Shown here: piece by piece, positions 7,794-14,364 of the stretch
Layout: every line of letters begins with the position of its first letter
Position numbering within the stretch: the stretch's first letter is position 1
NCBI GenBank assembly: GCA_902784855.1
Contig: CACZWQ010000001.1
Coordinates: 1-40,063 of the forward strand
Length of the DNA: 40,063 nt
DNA from: an uncultured Ruminococcus sp.
GTDB lineage: Bacteria; Bacillota; Clostridia; Oscillospirales; Acutalibacteraceae
Reading direction: 5' to 3'
Notes under the pieces: model-generated
What the model was told of the DNA's origin: nothing
The model's input: only the letters and a program-made list of their open reading frames with translations
The model's database searches: none
Translations under genes and position numbers: made by a program

Positions 7794-9629
7794 ATGAAGC
7801 TGACAAAGGGAAGGCTCGTGATCATGGCGGCGCTGCTGCTCATTTTGGCGACGATCACCGGACTGGTCGCCGTGACGCTGGTGCAAGCCGCCGATTTTCG
7901 GGAAGAAAACATCCAAAAGGTCTGGCTCAACGGCGTATATTCCGCCGACGGCTCGGATTGGCAGGAGACACTACCCGAAAAGATGACAAACGTCCGCTTT
8001 CACCGCGCGACGATCCGCGGCAGGCTGTCGCAGGAGATCGTGCCCGGTCAAAAGCTGGTGGTCGTCTCCAACAACGTCTGGTACGAGCTGTACGCGGAAG
8101 CCTACGGCGGCACCAACAGGCGCGCCGACGACGTCTCGCGGCTCAAGGACACCCCCGGCAGCGCGGTTCGATTTTTCGAGTCGGATGATCTCAACGGCGA
8201 GATCACGCTGGAGCTTTCTTATCCCTACACGCCTTTTTCCAACCGCGACCTGTCCGACCTGCTCAACCTGTATGTCTCCGATGACAACGGGATGTTTTCC
8301 CTCATCATCCGTCACAAGCTGCTGCTGTTGACAATCGCCGTCACCATCGGCTTCTTCGGCTTGCTCGCATTCCCCATCGCGGGCGTCGTGCTCGGCGGCA
8401 TCAATATCCGTTACCTCGCGTTCTCACTGCTCAGCGTTGTCACCGGCGTCCATCTGGTTTTCAAGATCCTCTACCCCTATCTGCCGCTGTGGATCGATGA
8501 TCCCGTGCTGTGCATGTCGCTGGGAGAGGCGACCGTGCACATCTTCTGCATCAGCGTGCTGGTGTTCCTCAAGGTGTCCTTCCGCGACCCGATCCACAAC
8601 CGCATCGGAAATGTCGTGCTGGCGGGATACAGCGCCGTGGTCATCATGATCTTTCTGTTCAGCCTGACCGGCTTCCGCGATCTTTACGCCTGCAAGCCGA
8701 TCTCGCATCTCACCTTTACCGTAGGCGCCGTCGCGCTCGGGATCTGCATGTTCCGCGAGATCAAAACAAACCGCGACGCCGTCCACACGCTCTGTACACT
8801 GGTGCCGATCACGGCGGCGATGGTGTTCGATGCGCTGAACGCCTATCTGGGCTTTGTCAACCTCTCCCTGCTGGAATGGGGCACGGCGCTCGCGCTGCTC
8901 TATCAGATCGTCACCCTCGTCATCGACCTTAGGAAGCAGTACAAGGAGACCCTGCGCTATCAGGAAATGCAGCGCGAGCTGTATGAGTCGCGCGTGGCAA
9001 TCATGGTCAGCCAGATCCAGCCGCATTTTCTGTACAATTCCCTGACCTCTATCGCGATGATGTGTTCCATCGACCCCGAGACCGCGCAGGAGGCGACGAT
9101 CACCTTTGCCGATTACCTGCGCGGCAACATGGACTCCCTCAAACAAAAAACACCCGTCCCCTTCGAGCGGGAGCTGGAGCACCTGAAAAAGTACTTATAT
9201 ATTGAAAAGCTGCGCTTCGGCGACGATCTGAATATCGCCTACGATATCCAAGCCACCGATTTCGTCCTGCCGCAGCTCTCCATCCAGCCGTTGGTCGAGA
9301 ACGCCGTCAAGCACGGCGTGGGCATGAAGCGCGAGGGCGGCACCGTGACCATCGCGACGCGCGAGACGGCGGACGCTTTTGAAATCATCATCTCGGACGA
9401 CGGCGTCGGCTTCGACGCCGAAGCGGTCAAAGACGACGGGCGCTCGCACATCGGCATGGACAACGTGCGCCGCAGGCTCAGGGAAATGTGCGGCGGCGAG
9501 GTCGTCATCACAAGCACCGTCGGAAAGGGGACCACGGCAACGGTCATCCTGCCGAAGGAACACAACCGGACATCCGCACAAACAGACTCACAGATCACGG
9601 AGGTTAACCATGCGCATACTCTGCGTTGA
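7794..9629 (+). CDS. LytS-type membrane sensor histidine kinase
   Basis: 611 residues. The order is: an N-terminal helix (8-30), an extracytoplasmic beta-rich sensor domain (about 35-165), then a block of about seven helices (170-378), the arrangement of 7TMR-DISM receptors. A coiled-coil linker (380-400) leads to a His_kinase domain with QIQPHFLYNS and phospho-acceptor His411. The ATPase has an N box VENAVKHG at 501-508 and DDGVGF at 535-540. It would sense an extracellular ligand and phosphorylate the regulator encoded next. The two genes overlap by 20 bases, so they are translationally coupled. The ligand is unknown. The gene is divergent from comEC, which makes competence control a possible but unproven target. 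Confidence 0.93.
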   Translation: MKLTKGRLVIMAALLLILATITGLVAVTLVQAADFREENIQKVWLNGVYSADGSDWQETLPEKMTNVRFHRATIRGRLSQEIVPGQKLVVVSNNVWYELYAEAYGGTNRRADDVSRLKDTPGSAVRFFESDDLNGEITLELSYPYTPFSNRDLSDLLNLYVSDDNGMFSLIIRHKLLLLTIAVTIGFFGLLAFPIAGVVLGGINIRYLAFSLLSVVTGVHLVFKILYPYLPLWIDDPVLCMSLGEATVHIFCISVLVFLKVSFRDPIHNRIGNVVLAGYSAVVIMIFLFSLTGFRDLYACKPISHLTFTVGAVALGICMFREIKTNRDAVHTLCTLVPITAAMVFDALNAYLGFVNLSLLEWGTALALLYQIVTLVIDLRKQYKETLRYQEMQRELYESRVAIMVSQIQPHFLYNSLTSIAMMCSIDPETAQEATITFADYLRGNMDSLKQKTPVPFERELEHLKKYLYIEKLRFGDDLNIAYDIQATDFVLPQLSIQPLVENAVKHGVGMKREGGTVTIATRETADAFEIIISDDGVGFDAEAVKDDGRSHIGMDNVRRRLREMCGGEVVITSTVGKGTTATVILPKEHNRTSAQTDSQITEVNHAHTLR

Positions 9630-10380
9630 CGACGAACGGCTTGCCCTGCAAATGCTGGAGCAGGCGGTCAAAAAAGCAAAGCCCGAGGCTCAGGTGCTCG
9701 CCTTTAAATTTCAGGACGAGCTGATCGACGAGGCGGCAAAGAACGGCTGCGACGTCGCCTTTCTGGACATCCACATGCGCGGGATGAACGGGGTCGAGGT
9801 GGCGAAGGAGCTGAAAAAGATCAACCCCAAAATGAACATCATCTTCGTCACGGGGTTCAGCGAATACACGGGCGACGCCATGCGCCTGCACGCCAGCGGC
9901 TATATCATGAAGCCCGTCACCAAGGAAAAGGTCGAAGCCGAGCTGAGCGACCTGCGGTTCCCGATCGTCCCCAAGAGCGACGCGCTGCTGCGCGTGCAGT
10001 GCTTCGGCAACTTCGACGTGTTCACGCCCGACGGCAAGCCGCTGCACTTTGAACGCAGCAAGGCAAAGGAGGTCTTTGCCTATCTGGTGCACCGCCACGG
10101 CAGCTCCTGCACCAAGAAGGAGATCGCCGCCATCCTCTTTGAGGACATGCCCTATGACAGCAAGCAGCAGATCTATGTGCAGAAGATCATGTCGGCGCTG
10201 ATGAAAAGCCTGCGCGAGGCGGGCGCCGAGAAGATCATCGAAAAATCCTACAACAATATCGCGGTCAACGTCAAGCTGATCGACTGCGATTACTACCGCT
10301 TTGAGGAGCTGGACGCCGGCGCGGTCAACGCCTATCAGAACGAGTACATGAGCCAGTATTACTGGGCGGAATTTTATTGA
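9610..10380 (+). CDS. Response regulator with receiver and winged-helix output domain
   Basis: 256 residues. The receiver domain has the acidic pair DD at 7-8, phospho-acceptor Asp53 in FLDIHM and Lys101 in MKP. From about residue 125 the output region (RVQCFGNFDVFTPDGKPLHF...) looks like an OmpR/SARP-type winged helix, not the LytTR domain usually paired with LytS-type kinases. Its tail (residues 190-256) resembles the start of a bacterial transcriptional activation domain. GGAGG lies 6 bases before the ATG at 9610, inside the kinase gene. It should act as a DNA-binding regulator; targets are not evident. Confidence 0.92.
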   Translation: MRILCVDDERLALQMLEQAVKKAKPEAQVLAFKFQDELIDEAAKNGCDVAFLDIHMRGMNGVEVAKELKKINPKMNIIFVTGFSEYTGDAMRLHASGYIMKPVTKEKVEAELSDLRFPIVPKSDALLRVQCFGNFDVFTPDGKPLHFERSKAKEVFAYLVHRHGSSCTKKEIAAILFEDMPYDSKQQIYVQKIMSALMKSLREAGAEKIIEKSYNNIAVNVKLIDCDYYRFEELDAGAVNAYQNEYMSQYYWAEFY

Positions 10381-10420
10381 GCAAAGCAGCCTCCTTTTGC
10401 AGCATATTCCATGATTTTTA

Positions 10421-10449
10421 TTGACATTTTGTGATAATTATGATACGAT
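10421..10449 (+). promoter_or_regulatory. Promoter of the DUF1508 gene
   Basis: Perfect TTGACA (10421-10426), 17-base spacer, TACGAT (10444-10449). Confidence 0.6.
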
Positions 10450-10540
10450 TGTGATAGTATGGTATTGCTGTACAAATGCGCCGGTGGGACAAGCGTTTTC
10501 CCATTCGGCAAAATAGTTTATACCCAAAGGAGGATTATCA

Positions 10541-10918
10541 ATGGGCAAATTCGTAATGAAATCAACGGCAAACGGCGGATTCAAGTTTGATCTCAAGGCG
10601 GGCAACGGCGAGGTCATCGCGTCCTCGCAGATCTACAAATCCGAGGCTTCCTGCAAGGCGGGCATCGAGAGCGTCAGAAACAACTGCGCCGCGGTGGTAG
10701 AGGATCAGACCGTAGAGAACTTTGAGGTGAAGAAGCACCCCAAATACGAGGTATACACCGACAAAGCGGGCGAGTTCCGTTTCCGTCTCAAGGCGAAAAA
10801 CGGCGAGATCATCGCCACCTCCGAGGGCTACAAGGCTAAGGCGAGCGCGATGAACGGCATCGCCAGCATCGGTAAAAACGCGCCCGACGCTAAGGTGGAG
10901 GTCATAGAAAACACCTGA
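10541..10918 (+). CDS. YegP-like protein with two DUF1508 repeats
   Basis: 125 residues made of two copies of a roughly 50-residue DUF1508/UPF0339 unit (about 1-52 and 68-122). Repeat signatures are FKFDLKAGNGEVIASSQIY and FRFRLKAKNGEIIATSEGY, each followed by a KA.....GI segment. The proteins are small and cytoplasmic, and the biochemical role is not established. AGGAGG lies 7 bases before the ATG, and a strong terminator follows, so the gene is a well-expressed single unit. The length matches the family's usual double-repeat form. Confidence 0.9.
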   Translation: MGKFVMKSTANGGFKFDLKAGNGEVIASSQIYKSEASCKAGIESVRNNCAAVVEDQTVENFEVKKHPKYEVYTDKAGEFRFRLKAKNGEIIATSEGYKAKASAMNGIASIGKNAPDAKVEVIENT

Positions 10919-10960
10919 TCGCCTTGCGCTGTAACAGATCGTGATAGGAAAACAAAAATG

Positions 10961-10986
10961 GGGGCTGCCGTACGGCAGCCCCTTTT
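10961..10986. terminator. Bidirectional intrinsic terminator
   Basis: GGGGCTGCCG and CGGCAGCCCC form a perfect stem around TA (10961-10982). TTTT follows on plus and ATTTTTG on minus, so it serves both the DUF1508 gene and the convergent permease gene. Confidence 0.88.
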
Positions 10987-10998
10987 GAGCGTTTGTTA

Positions 10999-12384
10999 TC
11001 AGATGATTTTGAGAGCCTGCAGTCCGGTGATGACGAACATCAGGATGAACAGACCGGAGATCAAATACATCAGCGGATGTACTTCCTTGAACTTCGCTCT
11101 TGCCACCTTCACGATGACATAGGAGATGAAGCCAAAGGCGAGACCGTCCGTGATGGAGTAGAAGAACGGCATGCCGACAACGGTGAAGAAGCAGGGGAAT
11201 GCCACTTCCAGGTCGTGCCAGTCGATGTCCTTCAGCGAGGAGCACATCATGATGCCGACGATGATCAACACAGGAGCCGTCGCCGCCGTGGGCACGAAGC
11301 CGAGCAGCGGAGAAAGAACCAGCGCGAACGCGAAGCAAAGTCCGGTCACCGTGGAGGTCAGACCGGTTCTGCCGCCTGCCGCGATGCCGGCGGTGGACTC
11401 GACATAGGTGGTAACGGTAGAGGTGCCGAACACGGCGCCCGCAGTAGTTGCAAGGGCGTCGGCGAGCATCGCGCGCTCGATCTTGGGCAGGTTGCCGTTT
11501 TCGTCAAGATAGCCCGCCTTGTCCGCAGCGCCGATGAGGGTGCCGATGGTATCGAACATATCGACCATCAAAAGGGTGATCAGCACGGCGATAATGGACG
11601 CGATCGGCGCGGAAAACAGCTCCTGAAAACCGAAGAAGCACTTTCCGAACATCGAGAAATCAACATGGGGGATCCACGATGTGGGCGCGACAACACCCAT
11701 CTCAATACCGAAAACGAACTGACACACGTTCGCGATGACGGCCGTAATGACCATGCCGATGAAAATCGCACCGGGGACCTTCCGGATGACGAGGATGGTA
11801 ATGAAAATCAGTCCCACAAGAGCAAGGATGACCGAGGGCTTGGTAAAGCTCGCAAGGTCAACCGCCGTGGCGGCGCCGTCGTTTTGTCCGATCACGATGC
11901 CGGCGTTGGCGAAGCCGATCAGGGCGATGAACAGACCGATACCGGCTGAGATCGCTTTTTTCAGGCTGATGGGGATCGCTTCCACGATCGCTCTTCTTGC
12001 GCCTGTCACAGTCAGCAGAATGAAGAACACACCGCCGATAAAGACAGCGGCAAGAGCTGCGCTGGGCGAAAGTCCGAAGCCGAGGCAGAGCGTATACGCG
12101 AATACCGCGTTCAAGCCCAAGCCGGGCGCCTGCGCCATCGGGTAGTTAGACAGCCAGCCGATCAGCCAGGTGCCGAGCGCCGCGCCGATGCAGGTCGCCG
12201 TAAAGACAGCGCTGTCTGCCATGGCGCCCTCATAGCCTGCCGCCGCAAAGACAGGGTTGCTCTGACCGATAACGGTGGGGTTCAGAAAGATGATGTACGC
12301 CATGGTCAAGAATGTCGTCAGACCGGCGATGATCTCTGTTCTGATGTTGGTTCCATGCTCTTTGAGATGAAATAGTTTTTCCAA
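10999..12384 (-). CDS. NCS2 / AzgA-type purine permease
   Basis: 461 residues. I chose TTG at 12384 because AGGAGGGA (12398-12391) lies about 8 bases upstream; longer in-frame forms begin upstream of this ribosome site. The protein has about 12-14 transmembrane helices and AzgA-type landmarks: GLTTFLTMAYIIFLNP near the N-terminus, the APGLGLNAVFAY re-entrant motif and DMFDTIGTLIG in helix 8. It imports purine bases (adenine, guanine or hypoxanthine) with protons. No purine riboswitch is visible in the short leader, so control is probably at the promoter (12439-12467). Substrate choice among purines cannot be read from the sequence. Confidence 0.93.
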   Translation of the reverse strand: MEKLFHLKEHGTNIRTEIIAGLTTFLTMAYIIFLNPTVIGQSNPVFAAAGYEGAMADSAVFTATCIGAALGTWLIGWLSNYPMAQAPGLGLNAVFAYTLCLGFGLSPSAALAAVFIGGVFFILLTVTGARRAIVEAIPISLKKAISAGIGLFIALIGFANAGIVIGQNDGAATAVDLASFTKPSVILALVGLIFITILVIRKVPGAIFIGMVITAVIANVCQFVFGIEMGVVAPTSWIPHVDFSMFGKCFFGFQELFSAPIASIIAVLITLLMVDMFDTIGTLIGAADKAGYLDENGNLPKIERAMLADALATTAGAVFGTSTVTTYVESTAGIAAGGRTGLTSTVTGLCFAFALVLSPLLGFVPTAATAPVLIIVGIMMCSSLKDIDWHDLEVAFPCFFTVVGMPFFYSITDGLAFGFISYVIVKVARAKFKEVHPLMYLISGLFILMFVITGLQALKII

Positions 12385-12438
12385 AGCTTTTCCCTCCTGA
12401 GAAATTTTTGCAGAAAAAACGATTTTTTCCACTCATAC

Positions 12439-12467
12439 ATTATATACAAAAAAAATCTGTTTTTCAA
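12439..12467 (-). promoter_or_regulatory. Promoter of the purine permease
   Basis: Minus strand TTGAAA (12467-12462), 17 bases, TATAAT (12444-12439). The leader to the TTG start is about 50 bases. Confidence 0.65.
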
Positions 12468-12515
12468 TAACATATTAGAATTAAAAACAAAACGCAAGTT
12501 ACAACTTTGTAAACC

Positions 12516-12848
12516 GGAACGTGACGTTCCATCCAATCCGCGCCCGCGTGTCGCGGGACCCAATCCACGAGTGAAGCGTTCGCATGGACGGTGACCGTCA
12601 AGTCTCGCGTTATAGCGCGGGCTTGAATTTTGCCGTCCATACCAACCTCTCACGCGCGGAAAAAGCGCCCACGGCGCCGCGGGAACGTGACGTTCCATCC
12701 AGTCCGCGGGAACGTGACGTTCCATCCAGTCCGCGAAACCATCGTTTGTTTGGACGGTCACCATTAATGCCCGCGTTATAACGCGGGCTATAAACTTTAC
12801 CATACTAACAAACGTTTTGGAGCGCGGAAAAAGCGCCCTTGGGCGCCG
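12516..12848. repeat. Modular intergenic repeat, locus 1: two cores with flanking hairpin cassettes
   Basis: Most of the 522-base gap between the permease and glycerate kinase. In order: a 27-base cassette GGAACGTGACGTTCC + ATCCAATCCGCG (12516-12542); a 27-base cassette CCCGCGTGTCGCGGG + ACCCAATCCACG (12543-12569); core 1 (12570-12654); a 23-base cassette CGCGGA...GCGC (12655-12677); two identical 27-base cassettes (12682-12708, 12709-12735); core 2 (12736-12822), whose centre GCCCGCGTTATAACGCGGGC (12769-12788) is a perfect palindrome; and a final 23-base-type cassette (12823-12848). Core 2 is inverted relative to the cores at 14.1, 26.2, 28.4 and 38.3 kb. It lies between two divergent promoters without covering either. 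Confidence 0.85.
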
Positions 12849-12857
12849 CCGTAGAGT

Positions 12858-12885
12858 TTGCAATTGAGAGTGGATATGTTATAAT
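12858..12885 (+). promoter_or_regulatory. Promoter of glycerate kinase
   Basis: TTGCAA (12858-12863), 16-base spacer, TATAAT (12880-12885). It starts about ten bases after the repeat ends. Confidence 0.6.
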
Positions 12886-12906
12886 GAAAGAAAGAGGTGA
12901 TCGTAT

Positions 12907-14037
12907 ATGAAATGTTTATTTGCCTCGGACAGCTTCAAGGGAAGCCTGACGAGTGAACAGACGGCAAAGCTGCTCACGCTTGCCGCCAAAGAGGTTTTCG
13001 GCGCGGACTGCGTCTGCGACAGCGTGCCCGTCGCGGACGGCGGCGAAGGCACGGTCGACGCGGTGATCGCCGCCGAGCACGGCGAAAAGATTTATGCAGA
13101 CGTTCACGACCCGCTGATGCGCAACATCACCGCGCAGTACGGCATCTGCGGCAGCCGCGCGATCATCGAAATGGCGGCAGCCTCGGGCTTGACCCTGCTT
13201 TCTCCCGAGCTGCGCGACCCGCGTCTCACCACGACCTACGGCACGGGCGAGCTGATTCTCGACGCGCTCAACCGCGGCTGCCGTGAGATCGCCGTCGCCA
13301 TCGGCGGCTCCGCGACAAACGACGGCGGCATGGGCTGCGCCAAAGCCTTGGGCGCGCGGTTCCTCGACGAGCGCGGCAACGAGCTGGACGGCTGCGGAAA
13401 AGACCTGTCCGCCGTCGCTTCGATCGATCTCAGCCGTCTGGACAGCCGTCTCGGCGACACGGCCGTCACGGTCCTTTGCGACGTCAAGAACCCGCTCTGC
13501 GGCAAGATGGGCGCGTCCGAGATGTTCGCCGCGCAGAAGGGCGCGACGCCTGAAATGATCGCGGAGCTGGAGCGCGGCATGTGCCGCTACCGCGACCTTA
13601 TCCTGAGGCAATTCGGCGTCGACTGCGACAAGCTCGAAGGAGCGGGCGCTGCCGGCGGGCTGGGCGCGGGACTTTCCGTCTTTCTCGGAGGCAGGATGCA
13701 GCCGGGCATCGAGACCGTGCTGCGGCTGATCCGTTTTGACGAACGGCTGGACGGCGTGGACTTGGTCGTGACGGGCGAAGGCAGGACAGACGCGCAGAGC
13801 CGCTGCGGCAAGGTGATGATGGGTGTCGGCATGCACGCCAAGGCAAAGGGGATCCCCGCCGTGGGACTCTCCGGCTCTCTCGGCGACGGCGCCGAAACGA
13901 TCCTCGACTGCGGCATCACGGCGCTGATGGCGACAGTCAACCGCCCGATGACCTTGGAAGAAGCCATCCACGACGCGCCGAGGCTGTATCTCGACGCAGC
14001 CCGCAATCTGTTCCGTTTGATAAAAACTAAAGTATAA
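12907..14037 (+). CDS. glxK: Glycerate kinase
   Basis: 376 residues, the usual length of the GlxK/GarK family. It phosphorylates glycerate with ATP (the family usually gives 2-phosphoglycerate), linking sugar-acid or serine breakdown to lower glycolysis in the cytoplasm. Landmarks are the N-terminal DSFKGSLTS, VADGGEGTVDA, AIGGSATNDGGMG and VTGEGRTDAQS. AGAGGTGA precedes the ATG. It has its own promoter and a terminator at 14259, but a repeat element lies between its stop and that terminator, so the repeat should be present in its 3' untranslated RNA. The symbol is by family resemblance. Confidence 0.94.
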   Translation: MKCLFASDSFKGSLTSEQTAKLLTLAAKEVFGADCVCDSVPVADGGEGTVDAVIAAEHGEKIYADVHDPLMRNITAQYGICGSRAIIEMAAASGLTLLSPELRDPRLTTTYGTGELILDALNRGCREIAVAIGGSATNDGGMGCAKALGARFLDERGNELDGCGKDLSAVASIDLSRLDSRLGDTAVTVLCDVKNPLCGKMGASEMFAAQKGATPEMIAELERGMCRYRDLILRQFGVDCDKLEGAGAAGGLGAGLSVFLGGRMQPGIETVLRLIRFDERLDGVDLVVTGEGRTDAQSRCGKVMMGVGMHAKAKGIPAVGLSGSLGDGAETILDCGITALMATVNRPMTLEEAIHDAPRLYLDAARNLFRLIKTKV

Positions 14038-14044
14038 TCCGCGT

Positions 14045-14136
14045 GCGCCGTGGGCGCTTTCTCCGCGGCGCCGTGGGCGCTTTCTCCGCGGCGCCATGGG
14101 CGCTTTCTCCGCGGCGCCATGGGCGCTTTCTCCGCG
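14045..14136. repeat. Four exact tandem 23-base cassettes
   Basis: Four head-to-tail 23-mers at 14045, 14068, 14091 and 14114, each GCGCC(G/A)TGGGCGC + TTTCTCCGCG. Only one position varies (G in the first two, A in the last two). Each can fold as GCGCC/GGCGC. The same unit, inverted, occurs once at 12655-12677 and in variant form at 12823-12848. Confidence 0.95.
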
Positions 14137-14247
14137 CAATAAAAGTTTGTAAATATGGTTAGGTTTATTCCCGCGTTATAGGGCGGCATTATTGGTGACC
14201 GTCCAAACAAACGTTGGTTGCGCGGACTGACCCCCGCGGCACGCGGG
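14045..14247. repeat. Modular intergenic repeat, locus 2 (3' region of glycerate kinase)
   Basis: Four 23-base cassettes (14045-14136), a core (14137-14220) with central CCCGCGTTATA and arm GGTGACCGTCCAAACAAAC, then one 27-base cassette CGCGGACTGACC + CCCGCGGCACGCGGG (14221-14247). The CGCGGA-type boxes face the core on both sides. With the terminator at 14259-14296 it fills the gap 14038-14364. Confidence 0.85.
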
Positions 14248-14258
14248 TTGGGCAAAAT

Positions 14259-14296
14259 GGAGGGTGTGTCTGAAAAATCGGCACACCCTCCTTTTT
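14259..14296 (+). terminator. Terminator of the glycerate kinase transcript
   Basis: GGAGGGTGTG (14259-14268) pairs with CACACCCTCC (14282-14291), followed by TTTTTG. It lies just beyond the repeat element. Confidence 0.85.
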
Positions 14297-14364
14297 GTCT
14301 GTTTCAATTTTCCCGCGAATGAATACAATTAATATGGACAACAAAAAAAGGAGTTGTATGGACT

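Noticed and set aside
8424..9182. Antisense ORFs within the sensor kinase
   Set aside because: Composition and lack of start signals mark them as shadows.
12385..12515. Purine riboswitch in the permease leader
   Set aside because: The leader between promoter and start is only about 50 bases and lacks the conserved loop sequences.
12516..12848. Integron attC sites, retron or transposon ends
   Set aside because: No attC-type core sites, reverse transcriptase, integrase or transposase in the window, and no target-site duplications could be made out.
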